From Massospora cicadina (taxonomy: Eukaryota > Entomophthoromycota > Entomophthoromycetes > Entomophthorales > Entomophthoraceae), in NCBI GenBank assembly GCA_022478985.1, contig JAKSZP010000001.1, positions 868,001 through 932,000 of the forward strand: DNA of 64,000 nucleotides, written 5' to 3'. This document shows positions 22,500-34,421 of this stretch, piece after piece (positions within the stretch are counted from its first letter, which is position 1; every line of letters begins with the position of its first letter). The position numbers and the translations under genes were made by a program. Under the pieces are notes generated by a model. It was not told where the DNA came from, searched no databases, and saw only the letters and a list, made by a program, of their open reading frames with translations.

Positions 22500-25280
22500 T
22501 GTTACGTAAGAGGGAGGAAATGCTTTTGCCAACCTAAGGATACTCATTGATGATTTTTTCCACCAAAATGGCTACGTTGACTTCAACTAAAAGAGGCAGC
22601 AGCTGTTGAGGGATCCTCGTTACTTGTGCCAGTCTGTTCCAAGATCTGTCACGCATATGGCTTCTGCACGTCCTGGTGGAACTTGGGGCTTGAGGGTGAA
22701 TTTTTACTTTTGGAAATGGAAGCAGGGGTACCTGATGGAAGTTGTTGGTATACAATTCATCCAACTGATTTCCAAATCCTACCCAATTAGAAGCTTGAGA
22801 ATCTTTAGGGACAAGTGGATTAAACATAGCGGAGGTAGAGCATCCCATCACTAATCCACCTGAGCTTTTCCCTGCTTGGTTTCCTCAGTTGGCATCACAT
22901 ACACTCATGTTTTTCTAGGGCAGTTTGCCGCAAAATCCCTCTTCAGCCACACTGGAAGCAAGTATTCATGAAAGGTTCACATATATAGCATGCAGCAGAA
23001 AGACCAGTGCTAAAATTAATGGTATGTTCCCAAGGTCATGAACAAACTGACAGATCACATCTAGGCCAAAAAGGATTCACAGATCTGTATGTTGAACGAA
23101 TACATTCCAGTGGTTGATAGCTTAGTCGCTGTAGCCCATACTCTGAAGAGTTTGGTGTGGGGATAGCAGAGGGTTTTTGGGCTATATTAGGGGCGCTTAT
23201 TGTGGCAGAGAGTTGATGTAAGGTCTTCATGCTTTGAATAAGTCCTGCATCTCCATCCAAAACATGAGACATAATTTTATATAGTTCTTAATATGGTTTG
23301 ATGGCTGCCATCATTGCTATACCAACATCCTTAGTGGATAAAATGTTAGCTCCAATTAGTACATATGCTCTTACTGAGAAACGTTCAGAAAGATCTAACA
23401 GAGTCTCATTTTGGTAAAATTTTATAGTCAGGAAGTCAACTTTCCATTGGGCCATGTTGGTCACACCCCCAAACAGCTGGAGAACAATCGCCTTGATTTC
23501 TTTGTATGATTCCAAGCTGTTTGGAAGGTAGCAGTTAACTTGATTGGCGCTGTCCACATTGAGAGCAGACACTAACAGTTTCACTTTCCATCAATCAGAA
23601 GCCCCTTCCACGGTGAATTTAAATCGCTTGAAGTAACCATGTAGATTACCATCATGACTGAAAGGAGGTAATTTTTTGATTCGCACAGCTTCGCCTTGAT
23701 CCAGGCTTCTGAGCAAGGATCAGGAGAATTAGTTCTGGAGCGACTAAGGGAACCATCCCCTTGTGAATTATCATACCTCTGTCTGGTCGAGCTCAAATCT
23801 GGCATAATGAACTTAAAGAAAGTAGAGTCATATAGGGAATATGTTCCAGCGCCTGACAGATATTTGTTAGTGGATCCATAGCATTCTTCCCCCAAATCAC
23901 CACTAACTGAACCAACAACCTCAGCTCTGGCATACTCCAAAAAATGCTCGTTGATCAACTGCTCCGCTTTAAACAAATGGCATCTACACCATCCATCCTG
24001 GAATTCCCGTCACAGTATTGCATATTGATACTACAACTCCCAATGATATTCCAGCTCCTCATGCAACTGCTGCTTTACTGCTTGTAGTCATGAAAGGACA
24101 TCTTCAATTGTATTCTGCATATGGGCGTGCTGCCAGCTAGCATTATCCGCTTGTTGATTAGCATCATTTACTTGGGTAAAGAGAGCGGCTTATTCCTGTA
24201 TCAATCTCTCATTGGCCCATCAAAGGGTATCAAGTCATTCTTGCATGTCAGTATACTCTTGTGTCTCATGGATCAGAAGAGGGAAAACTTGACGCCGCTC
24301 ATCCTGACTAACAGCTTCCAATTGTGTAACCCGATGGATTAGCTGGAGATATTTGGGGGACGTTGACCAAAGGATAAGCGCATTATCAACCATTTGCTGA
24401 CCACTCCATTCAATATTAAGTTGGTTTACTTCAGCTAATATGAAACTGACTTGATCCACCACTAGCTGTTTTACCAGTGTTATTTTTTTAAGCTGATCAA
24501 CTATGTCTTTGAGTGCTTCCACCCATTTGGTTAAATCTGTCATAAAGCGCTCAGTAATTTTTCCCAATGTTGTGATGTCCTGAATCCATTTCATCAATAG
24601 GCCATGCCAATCCAACAGTTTATCAATTACCTGAGATAACTCAAGATTAAACTGGGTACCAACATGTCCAATCGATGGAGGATGTTCTCAACATGGTGTT
24701 CCATTTGCCCAAGCGCCCTTATACCTCCAAAAAAGAACAATTGAGGTGGTTGAGCAAGAGGCAAATATTGTTTTGCTGTGCTCGAGTGAACTGCATCACA
24801 TCTCCAATCTCTATATTGTGGTGAGCCAACACATGCAGTAGCTGTCAGATAGACGGTTGCACATATGCAACTAGACACTCCTCAATTCCGTGGGTACCAA
24901 GGTGGAGAATCAACCCCATTGTAGTCATGTCCATATAGGACAATCACATGTTGTAACGAATTTCTTGGTCGCGTTGTTTATAAAAAGGACTCAAGGCATA
25001 CTCCCCCACCTCATCTTTGTATAATCTATATCCACATAACAGCCTCTCCATAATATTCTTCAGCTGCTGAGGGGTCACATTCATGGAGCGCCCTAGTTGA
25101 TCAGCCATCAGCTCAGGGCAGTTTTCTAGTTGCAGATTGATCATAACTTCATCATTACCCAGTTTGGTCACAGTAAATAATATTAGTTCATTATTAAGTG
25201 CCTCTCATGCTTCTTCCACATGATGCTCATGGAATCTGATAGAATAGTGATGTAACGAATGAGGGCCCATCATTGTATTT
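22500..25280 (-). pseudogene. gag: gag of element C
   Basis: Starts about 25270 (MMGPHS), soon after the primer site. Pieces: 24944-25171; a helical/coiled-coil segment at 24235-24615; a basic linker at 23581-23976; the Gag core at 23288-23584 (NCYLPNSLESYKEIKAIVLQ, then YQNETLLDLSERF). A zinc knuckle near 22925-22970 reads CFQCG-stop-RG with the remainder (FAANCP) in another frame, so one base was lost. 22534-22851 is a Ser/Pro-rich tail before the protease. Confidence 0.75.
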
Positions 25281-25309
25281 CAGCGTCAAATAACCATAGT
25301 TGACCAATA

Positions 25310-25329
25310 GACCCCTGTAGTGAGCACCA
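25310..25329 (-). promoter_or_regulatory. Primer-binding site of element C (tRNA type)
   Basis: TGGTGCTCACTACAGGGGTC on the minus strand, one base inside the 5' LTR. Identical to the sites of A and B even though the LTRs differ. Confidence 0.85.
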
Positions 25330-25330
25330 C

Positions 25331-25808
25331 TGTTAATTCTTGGCGTAGAGTCTTGATTCCACAAAGTCATTTTGCACAGGGTATTAGCCACTGGGCAACC
25401 AAATCAGATGATATGAAGATAGCTGATTCTTAATAAAAACTAATAAACTTTTACATGGAGCTATTGCCCCTTATTTCAACCTTTATTATTTTACTAATAT
25501 GCAGACCTCTCTGCAACACCTAATTTCCAAAAGAAGTCCCCCATCAATCCTCCATGTTACTCTTTATATCTTGATATCCAAGCTGGATGCATCCTCAGCT
25601 TGGTAGTCTTCTATTCATTTTCTCCTTTTTTCAAAACTCTCATTTGTATCAAATCTTATCATAATTCCCCCATTCTTACCGATTGGTTGACATTTCAATC
25701 AACTATTATTTGTATACCTCTTTTTATCAATCTCAAGACTTGTCTTGACTCTCCCTCTAATCCACTGATATTGTTAGTATATTGTCCAGTCATATCAACT
25801 TCCTGACA
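25331..25808 (-). repeat. 5' LTR of element C (478 bp)
   Basis: TGTTAATTCTTGGCG...TTCCTGACA on the plus strand; right target duplication ACTAC at 25809-25813. Confidence 0.93.
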
Positions 25809-25813
25809 ACTAC

Positions 25814-26200
25814 TTATTCAACTACTTACTTATTTTTATACTTTACTACATTAGCTCATCATTTTTTAGTTTTACTTAACTTTCAATATTTGCTTCAATT
25901 ATATAAACAGTTTAAATGATAAAAATTAATTAATAAAAAGTGATTGCGCTAGGATATGAACAACCAACATTTATAAATTTTAAGTTTAGAGCTAAAAGCT
26001 GAGTTGCTTAAGCTAGAGGAGGTATTTGTAAAATCAATTGGGTTTTTTGATTCAGTTTTGATTTAGATTAACTTCTAAAGAGTCAAAAACCACTAACCAT
26101 TTAACAATACCATTTGAAATTCAAATTAACCAAATACCAAACTGCTCAGCTATAACAATATAGCAAATACCATTGATAATATATGGGGGCTTTACTTTTT
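25814..26200 (-). mobile_element. Helitron-like repeat H1, 5' part
   Basis: Aligns with the reverse complement of 43220-43475 in H2 (shared text TTTTGATTTAGA and CTGCTCAG). It contains a tRNA-like stretch at about 25935-26030. The 5' end cannot be placed. Confidence 0.55.
25935..26030 (-). repeat. tRNA-like segment inside repeat H1
   Basis: Minus strand: CTCTAGCTTAAGCAACTCAG (A-box-like) and GGTTGTTCATATCC (B-box-like). The same segment lies at 43380-43475 in H2, in the same place within the repeat. Not a functional tRNA gene: the stems do not pair well. Confidence 0.45.
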
Positions 26201-26969
26201 GTATATAGAACTTTTTATTTTACTATAAAAATACTAATTTTTAAAATTCATAAACCTTCTCCATGAAAAAAATACTTATATGTGCCAATCTTCATGGTTG
26301 TCAGTCAAACGGTGTCAGAGTCTATAAAAACAGACAGATATATAGTAACCAAAATCAATTTATATTTTTATATATATATATATCATTACTATATAAACAA
26401 GTAAACAAAAATGATACTTTTGTAAGAAGAACTCTAGGTTATTTTCCTTGATGCCCAGTTTTACCCAAATCTATTTGTGGGTATAAAGGTTACCAGGTAC
26501 TCCTATCAATTCTTTTATATTGGTAGATGTTCATTGTTAAAAATAAAAAACTAAATTCTATAAAATCATTATAAATCACCAATCACTCAGCAGAATCAAA
26601 TTAACTATCAAATTAAATAAGTAATCAATCACCTGAAACCATTGAGCACGTCAAATCAACCTAGATCCACCAACCGCAACTCAACCAAAACTGATTTTGA
26701 ACTTTTAAAATAACCATAAACTACAAACCACTTATTGAAACCTATTATATTAAGCAAAAAAACCAAACGCTCACCCAAAAATGATATACAATTGCCATTA
26801 GAACCAGAAACTTTTTTCATTTTTATATATAACTTTTATGAAAATTTATTTTTTTGGAAATTAACCTATGGCCAATTCCTAAATTTATACTTTTTTTGTG
26901 CCAAGTCTGGTTATTTTTGGTTACTTTTGATAATTAATGTTTTTCCGCATGCATATATACATACTAATA
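26201..26969. other. AT-rich spacer with AACCACTCAGC-type short repeats
   Basis: A TA microsatellite at about 26358-26385. 26575-26740 holds CACTCAGCAGAATCAAATTAA-type units like those in the Helitron-like copies. No gene seen. Confidence 0.5.
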
Positions 26970-27123
26970 CTTTTATTTAAATGAGGTAAGCCGACCAGGG
27001 GATGGACATTACTGAATATATGTAAAACTAAGGAAATAACTGACAAACATAAAATTAGGCACCCCAGGGTACTCAAGTTACCCCTGTTGCCAGCGGGACT
27101 GCCAGATATGGGAGGTAGGTGCA

Positions 27124-30100
27124 CTATTCTGAGGGGGTTTCCCCTGCTATGGAACAGGTGTGAAGGAAAGGGTCTGTGTGGAGGAACCAGAGTGGGAACC
27201 ATGATTCTATGAGCGCTTTTTGCCTTGGTCTCATATATCCATAGAGCCAGGCTTGGAAGTGCTCCAGTAAGTGAACATGGAATCTGTTAATAACCCCATG
27301 AATGGTTGGGACCGTGCCCCTGAACGCATCTAAGACAATGGTGTGGATTGTCCATATTGCAATGGGCATCATTAGGGAGTGGAGGGTAGATGGGATTGGT
27401 GACTCAATCTGGAGCGTGAAGATTCTCTTTGATATCGAGAATTCTTGTTTGTTTTGGATCTTAAGCAGGCGTGCGACTTTCTGCCATATAGCTTTGGTTG
27501 GGGGGCATGTTTCTAGGCGGTGATGTAGGGATCCCTCCCCTCCACATACTGCACATGTTTTGTGGAGGGAGTTGGAATGGTCCGCCATCATATAGGTCCT
27601 TCTCAGACAGCGCCAAGCATTTGCTCTTATCCTTGGCTGTAGGAGTGGGTAGTGAGTCATTTTCCACATTGCCTTCTGTGTGGTTAAATCATAGGGAATG
27701 TCCAACATATCTAGGTATTCTATCCTAGCTATGCTTGGGGTTGTTGCGAGCATATCCCTCTGGGGGTGGTTTTCTGGGTTTCTTAATTTGAATTGGGGGC
27801 TGGGTCATCCCCTTCCCTGTATAGTACCCATGTTCTCTATGGTCCATCCCATATGGCGGATAGTTCAGAGGATATGTTTGAAATGAGGGGAGGTTTCATG
27901 TGGACCGTTGAAGTAGGGTGCTTGGCAAGGTATGAAAGTAGTCTGTGTGGACTATGTGGGTTGGTTAATTTGAGCGCCTGTGCAAAGTTAGTCCTTACTT
28001 CTCTGGACCAATGTTGTTGCGGGAGGTCTGGAGCAAGGATTTCCTTTATCCAGGTACCTAGGATGTAATTGGCGTGGCTCTCAAAATCTATTAGTCCCAT
28101 GCCTCCGCTTGAGCGTGGGCCAAAAAGTGTTTCCATCTGTATAGGAGAGTGAGAGCCAGGCCACAGCTAGCCCTGGATAAGCGCGCAGACTGAGGTTATA
28201 AAGGTAGGTGAGAAGGCTATCGCGTGGGCCTGGTACCACAGTATTGGGAGGATGAGCGAGTTAGCAACTGTAACTCGTCCTGTTAGTCCTGGGGTTCTTC
28301 CATTGAGGGAGGCGACGCGTTTGGATACCCGTTGTAACATGTTGCTTTCCATTGTTTCATTAGCATATCCCCCTGATTCTAGCCAGATTCCAAGGTGTTG
28401 GACAGGAGTGGTGGAGGGAAGTGTTGCAAAGGGTAAAATGATTGGGTTTTTTCTTCGTGTGTTGGTATGAGGTTCTGATGTTGTGGCCCAATTGTTTGTG
28501 TATTTGCCTAAGAAGATGATTTCTGTCTTCCTTTTGTTGAGCGATGCATTTCTCACCTTGGAGTATTCCTCTAGAGTGCGTTCCAGCTGTCAGGCATCTT
28601 CATTGTTTGCTATACCTGCTACACAGTCATCCGCAAAGGCCAGTATCTTGACTGTTGGTTGTCCTTGTGCGGTTATCCCCATGAGATGTGAGTCAGTTAC
28701 TCGGAGGAGTGGGTCAAAGCTGAAATTGTATAGCAGTGGGCTAAGGGGATCCCCTTGTTTGAGCCCTCTGTGTGGTTTAATCTTGTTTGTTAGGAATCCA
28801 GGGCCGCATACAGCCATGGTTGCAGATTCTGTTAGGAGCATCTCCCATTTTATGAATCTTGGTGAAAGATTGAAGGCATGTAGACATTCTTTTAGGTATG
28901 GCCAGCTAACACGGTCATACGCCTTTTCCTGATCCAAGAAGACCAGGGCACCAGTTGCTTTGTATTGGCAAATGTTTGCAACAGGGTGTATGTTGTTCCA
29001 GATTGAACGCCCTGGTATAAACCCAAACTGGTTGGGTGATAGGGCGTCAGATGCAATTGCGCCTAATCTAGATGCTAAAATTTTTGTTAGAATTTTTGTG
29101 TCAGTGTTGGAGAGTGCAATTGGGCGCCAGTTGGCCAGGTCCAACTTGTCACCCTTTTTATACAAGGTTATAAATTAGGTTTCATGGCCTCCTGGTAATA
29201 GGCGTGTTTCTAATAAGCTCTGGTTCATAGACGCCAATAGGAGGGGGCAATTTGTTGAAAATATTTTTTGTAAAATTCGTAGGGTATCCCATCAGGCCCT
29301 GGGCATTTCCTATGTGGTGCACCGCGAATTGTCTCCCAAAGCTCCTCTCATGTAATAAGGGATATTATATTGTAATTCAGTGGTGTACTTTGTATCTCAG
29401 CAGTTTGTATAAATTCTTTAATTTTTTGTGAATCTGTTGGTGTTTCACGATATAATTCAGTGTAGTAGCGGTGTACTTCCGCCTTGACCTCCTCAGGGTC
29501 AGTTGCCACGGTGCCATTGGTCTTGCAGACCTGTGTGCATGTGGGCTGGTTTCTGCAGGAGTGGAATTGGCAGAAAAAGTATGTCAAACAGGTTTTGCCT
29601 TCCTTTATGAACTTACCTTTGTTCGATACTTTGATTCTGTGTTGGTGTTTGAAGATGAGGTTGTTAAGTTGGGAAGAAATTTCTGCCCATTTGCATCCCC
29701 AGTTAGGGCTATAGCCAGATCTCAGACTATTTATTTCCAGGTGGTCTAGTTCTGCCAAGATATGCTTGATTGTGGCTGTGTCCGCAGTTACTTGCATAAT
29801 GCAATATGTCAGGTTTTGTTGATTAAATCCTTTTTGATATTTTCCCATGTTCTGATGGGATCTGAAGTGAATGGGGTTGTGAATTCTGGGTTCATAGCCT
29901 TGTTTTCAACCCAGTCGGTTATCTCAGGCAATTTTATATTTTCTGGGTGAAGCTTTCTCCAAGGCAACACCTGTGTGTGGTATTGGGTTGGCGTTAACTG
30001 CACCATAACTAATCGGTGGTCAGAAAAATTGATCTTTTTTGTTATAAATTTGGAGATTCTTGAGCAGTGGGATTGTGGGATGAGGATGTGGTCAATGCGA

Positions 30101-30681
30101 CTCATCAATATGAGCGCTCCCTCACATATGTTGGGCCACGTCATGTGGGGAAGGAGTGGTGAATTGGGGGGAAGAGCATCCTGTAAGCCAAGAGATGCCT
30201 TCATTGTGCGGAATTCAATGTGTCCAGGTGGGTATTCCCTGGGATTAGGCCATTGATCTGTATTGGGGTTATCCCAGCAGTTGAAATCGCCTAACATAAT
30301 GGTATCTGGTGGGAGGGTGAGAGTAGAAATGTTTTCAAAAAATTGTTTTCTCTCAGTTGCAGTGCACGGTGCATAGACACATGCTATCAAAATTATTTCC
30401 TCTTGGCACATAATTGTTGCTACCAAGGCTTGACCATGCAAGTGTGATGACAAATTTGTAATTTTAAATTTTTTGTTGTTTTGGACGATCACCCCACAGT
30501 GAGACGTCCATACTGATTGTGATGGTGCGACCCTGGTTGACCAGGATTCTTCTTCCCCTTGTAGACAGTGGGTTTCTTGGATGGCCAAGATGTCTACAAG
30601 GGGTTTTTGCAGGAATGCCAGCTTTTTGGCTTGGGACATATGAGCCCTGGCTCCTGCGATGTTTAGCATCCCTATTGACAC
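27124..30681 (-). pseudogene. LINE-B ORF2: endonuclease, reverse transcriptase, C-terminal zinc finger
   Basis: Starts 30681 (MSIGMLNIAGARAHM), overlapping the end of ORF1. The AP-type endonuclease is 29809-30681 with DILAIQETHCLQG, IMLGDFNCW and NFSDHRLVMVQL: catalytic Glu, Asp-Asn and His all present. The frame shifts near 29840 and 29340. The RT is 28590-29320: GPDGIPYEFYKKYF, LANWRPIALSNTDTKILT, FIPGRSIWNN, FLDQEKAYDRVSW, LKQGDPLSPLLYNFSFDP and the catalytic FADD at about 28623-28640, intact. After 28556 come the thumb region and the finger CAVCGGEGSLHHRLETC (CX2CX7HX4C) near 27530. At least four frame breaks. Function by family: target-primed reverse transcription. Confidence 0.88.
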
Positions 30682-30699
30682 TGAGGTGCCCGCGGCGCC

Positions 30700-32124
30700 T
30701 CAGGAGCAGTTGGGAGGGCCCTCTGGCCCTATCCCACCACAGCTCATTTTGGCCATGCTCTGCGTCTGTACTCCAATTCTTTCACTGCCATTGTTGGTTC
30801 CTTTGATCTGACCCAATGATTCAATGGAATTGCAGTTTTTTGCATTTGCATCAACTTTTCCTGCACAGGTCTCATGTTGATTTGATGCAGATTGTTGATT
30901 GGATTTTGTATTTTTGAGGTTCAACTTTGGTGAATTGTGCACCACATTTTCGCCCAAATTGCGGTTGCATTGTTCCTCAATATGTGCATGACTGATGTCG
31001 CTTTGTGACTCATTCAGGTTACTGTGAAAATTTTTGACCTGGGCATATTGTTCTGATTGGTTGGTTTGGTGAATATCCAAAATATCCTCCCAAATTTGTC
31101 CAGGGTTAATGGTGGACTCTGCGTGTGCCGCTGCTTTGGCTGCTGCTTGATTGCAGGCTTTTTGTGCTGCTTTACGTTGTTTGCTTGTAACTGGGTCCAC
31201 GATGGAGTATAGTCCATCTTCACCCCAGCGGAATGGGTGGTGACCATCAGTCATTTTGGCAAAGTTTTCATTATCTTCATCCATTGCTTCCTCACAATAG
31301 TCGTTTTCCATTAAGCCCTCTTTCACAGGGCATGCGTGTTCCTTGTGGCCCAGTGAGCCACAGTGGTTGCAAATGGGTGGTGCGCGCTCCAGTGTAACTC
31401 AGAATGCGGCTGACTGGCCCCCATCTTCAAAGTGAAATTCTGCTGTGTGGGGAATACTGGATAAGTCCTCTTCCACTTCTGGGAAGGGATTGATTACAGC
31501 GATAGCTTTGCCTGTGCACAGGTTGGGCATCAGGCGAAATTGCTGTAATTTGAGTTGCTGAATTTCTCCGTAGGCCACGAGACCTTTGCAGAGCTCCTCC
31601 TCAATTACCTTATGAGGAAGGTTGGTGGGGGGCGAGTCAAAAGAGATGAAAAAAGTTTTCATTTTGTTCCATCTGGTGCACGTGGTGCGCACAATTTTTT
31701 TGCCCTTGGGGAGGGCAATTTCCACACAGACTTTTGCTGCAGCATTGGCTTCATTGGCTGTTTTGAAACCAATATCAATCCAGCTGTGGCCCATGTTGTT
31801 GGTGGCTACATACACTGCATGAGGGAAAAGTGAGGGCTGTGCCTCACATGTTTTCTCCCACAGGGTTGGTGACTCATCCTCAAGGAAGAGTCTGATCCCA
31901 TGTTCCACCTTTGATAAGGGTTGGTTGAACTGAATATACATATATTGCGCGTGCTTTACAGTGAATACCATAAACCCAGATGGTGTCTGAGTTTGTGATT
32001 TCTTTGCAGATTGGGTTCCTGGTCCCCCTCCAGGGCGTTTCTTGCCCTTAGTTGCACCGTTAAGTGCACCGCTCACCATGACACTCGCCCATGTTGTATT
32101 ATTTTTATTGATAGAGTTGCCCAT
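30700..32124 (-). pseudogene. LINE-B ORF1 (CCHC protein), one stop
   Basis: Starts 32124 (MGNSINKNNTTWASVM) and runs to 31399, a single in-frame stop; it resumes to about 30700. N-terminal basic Gly/Lys region, then a globular part (LWEKTCEAQPSLFPHAVYVA; SWIDIGFKTANEANAAAK; LMPNLCTGKAIAVINPF), the knuckle CNHCGSLGHKEHAC (about 31335-31376), an acidic patch, an Ala/Lys helix and a Gln/Asn/Ser-rich tail. This is the best preserved ORF1 here. ORF2 starts just after or overlapping its end, on the same transcript. Confidence 0.85.
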
Positions 32125-32289
32125 CTTTCCTGTGTGTGATTATCCAAATTTGCTGTTTGAATCGAATCATAGTAACTAAAGTGATTGTTATGAGAAAGAA
32201 AAGCTATTACTTCCTACTTATCAGTAAGCTCCTTTTATCTCAAATAAATAAAAAAAATCGTTAGTTTTTATTAATTAATTTAGTGTTTA

Positions 32290-32600
32290 TGTATGTATGA
32301 CATCCAGCAAAAACTATGCCATCTAGAGCTTTAAATTTTTGAAAGTAGGTGGATGTGAGGGGGTCCATGTGCACCTTGAAGCTGAATAACTTGATTTTTG
32401 TAATAGAAGAAAACAATTTATATAAGAGATAAAAAATATATATGTTTAAAGGTAATCAGTATATTATTACAGCTGGTTAGTCAAATATTTAGTCAATTTG
32501 ATAGTTTCAATAGGTTTTCCAAGTAGATGGTAGATTTAGATTGATTTGATAGGTTCAATTAGTTAAGTACTGAGTGGTTGTTGTATTATCTATATATTAA
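32290..32600 (+). repeat. Helitron-like repeat copy H5, 5' portion
   Basis: Shares with H3 (53510 on) the run GACATCCAGCAAAAACTAT/GATGTCCACCCAAAACTAT, AAAGCTTT, AGGTGGA..GAGGGGG, then GATTTGATAGGTTCAATTAG..GAGTGGTTG units. It stops at about 32600; the remainder may be H4 at 33830. Confidence 0.5.
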
Positions 32601-33829
32601 TATGGGAAGAGAAAACTTTGCATCCTCTTTTAAGCATATTGCATGCATGAAGTAGTGTGAGATTTGGCATAGTTAAAGTTTATATGGATTTTACCGCCTT
32701 GGGTTCTGCTCACTTAACTCTGGGAATTTTGAACTTGTGGCTTCAAAAGGGGTAATCTGTTGCACAAATCTGACACTAATCAGCTAGACTTGAACTTCCT
32801 GAGAGAGCTGTAAACTTGATACTCGCATGCCAACTGTGCGCCTTTTTTAAGATTAATCCTGTGTATGTTGGAATCCTCCCTTGTCCCAATGGAGCTTACT
32901 CAACCTCAAACCTTACAAGCCTAACCTTACAAGGAGTCTTTCTCAAATCAAGTGTCTTCAGCTATATTGTAATTAAGACTGGTTACTTTCAGTCACTACT
33001 TTTTCACTTATTTCCAGTTAAAGTGAAAACCAAACAAAGGACAAACTTAAGATTCTGTGAGATAGATTGTTTATTTAAGATAAAGATTAAGTACTTTATA
33101 CTAAATACTAAAAAATTAGGATGTAAAATATTAAATTTACTGATAAATTAAAAAGTAGATTGGTAATACTAAAAAAAAGTAGATTGGTAAAGAATTTAAT
33201 CTTTTTTAGGAACTTTGGTGCAGTTTCTTCTTCAATTGATTTTTTTCTTGGGCACTCATTTTCTCAACTTCCTAAATTTGTGCACTGCAGCAGTTTGTGG
33301 AGCCCATGATGTCAGGGCCATCAACTTTATGGCTTCAGTGTGCTTTGGTGGAGTACAAATTTTCATTACCATCAGTAACTTAATCTCCTGGTTGCTTGAT
33401 GGCACCATTTTCTTTTGTTTTAATTTTTTTCCTTTTTGGTGCACCACTCTGCACCAAAATTATCCTTTTCCTTCTTGACATTAATCAAATGGCTAATTTT
33501 TTAGGAGCATATCTCATTTGGAGTTTTTCCATTACTGGTTTACATCTCTTTAATGAGTGGAACATTTGTCATTTTTTTCTGCAACATTAACGCTATATCC
33601 ACTTTTTGTGGCCAATTTGATTTGTAATTTTACCATTTTTGGAGCTAGATTCATTTTAAGTTAATAATTCTCACTCTTTAACTGGGATTTTCTTGATTCT
33701 ACCAGAGGTCAAGGATTTATCAATTTTGCAGTATGATGAATCTGCGACAATGGAGAAGGAGTGAAAAAGTCAAAATTTGTATATAATATGTATTACAAAT
33801 AAATCAAATTAAATAATTTATTTAATATG
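32601..33829. other. AT-rich spacer, nothing recognised
   Basis: Several 60-110 codon frames on the plus strand are low in complexity and match nothing else in the window. There is a short direct repeat AGTAGATTGGTAA near 33155 and 33180. No terminal repeats or RNA gene seen. Confidence 0.45.
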
Positions 33830-34055
33830 ATAGTTTATAAGTTTTAATAAAAAGGATTGGTGGTCTTTGGCTGGTTTACAAGTTCAACCATTAGTTTTTG
33901 CTGAGTGGTGGTTAACTTTTTGGTTGATTCAATGAGTTCAATATCTTTTGGTAAATAATTGATGGTTTAGAAAAATAGCAGGCTTAATTAATTTTAGCTA
34001 AGTGGTTGGAGGTTGCAATATTTTCAGGTTTAAAAGTTACTGAACTTATTGATGG

Positions 34056-34363
34056 CTATCTACCAATATAAATTTTATTCAAGGTGGGCTGACATTGGGA
34101 TGATTCTACACTAATTAAGAGATTATAGAAAAGAAATGAGGATAAAACCCAGAAAAACTTCATGTGTGGCATATGATAGGCCAGGAACTCCATGGAATGC
34201 CTTGCTATTTTCTATCTCTGTTTGGAGCATTTGTGCATAATACCAACACAGTCATAATTGTCCCCTACCCAAAGTTAATCTACTGGATTGAACTCAGGGA
34301 GGCAGTGGTAGTGACTGCATATTCTACAACACAGGTATCTTCTTCACTATCTACCAATATAAA
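34056..34363. repeat. 17-bp target duplication around SINE S2
   Basis: CTATCTACCAATATAAA at 34056-34072 and exactly again at 34347-34363. The length fits LINE-type target-primed insertion. Confidence 0.95.
34073..34346 (-). mobile_element. SINE S2 (tRNA-derived, 274 bp)
   Basis: Minus strand: a tRNA-like head (GTGTTGTAGAATATGCAG, then GAGTTCAATCCAGTA as B box), a body beginning ACTTTGGGTAGGGGACAATT, and a 3' end CCCACCTTGAATAAAATT. Same family as S1 (50485-50778). Bounded by perfect 17-bp target duplications. The 3' end resembles the LINE 3' ends of this window. Confidence 0.88.
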
Positions 34364-34421
34364 AAATACTTTAAAATCATATGTTAAGATATAAACACCG
34401 TAGCAAAGCATGGGTATCTGG

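Larger units (their letters stand above)
18468..25808 (-). mobile_element. Element C: complete Ty3/Gypsy retrotransposon (7.34 kb), inactive
   Basis: LTRs at 18468-18944 and 25331-25808; target duplication ACTAC at 18463-18467 and 25809-25813; primer site at 25310-25329; polypurine tract AAAGGGGGGTAA on the minus strand at 18945-18956. Coding order gag, protease, RT, RNase H, integrase places it in Ty3/Gypsy. All domains carry stops or catalytic changes. The LTRs differ at many positions, so it is old. It sits inside repeat H1. Confidence 0.92.
26970..32204 (-). mobile_element. LINE-B: near full-length LINE (5.2 kb)
   Basis: Minus strand: 5' start GCTTTTCTTTCTC near 32204, ORF1 (32124-30700), ORF2 (30681-27130), and a 3' end with AATGTCCATCCCCTGGTCGG and an AAATAAAAG tail. 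It has the same organisation as LINE-A and LINE-D but is clearly diverged, so it is a second subfamily (with LINE-C). No convincing target duplication. Confidence 0.88.
33830..34421 (+). mobile_element. Helitron-like repeat H4, 3' part with nested SINE
   Basis: Has GATTCAATGAGTTCAAT and GCTAAGTGGTTGG-type units, then a SINE (34073-34346), then AAACACCGTAGCAAAGCATGG, a degraded terminal hairpin. The tail of the hairpin and the CTAG end lie at 41085-41096, after the inserted G2 LTR and E1. Joining 34421 to 41090 restores hairpin, about 10 bases, CTAG. Confidence 0.5.

Noticed and set aside
26921..27202. Minus-strand frame with many Pro/His
   Set aside because: Lies over the LINE-B 3' UTR and tail; no conservation with other LINE copies as protein.
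32816..33478. Plus-strand frames of 87-111 codons as host genes
   Set aside because: Low-complexity, AT-driven composition, no splice-site pattern or second copy that would show coding constraint.
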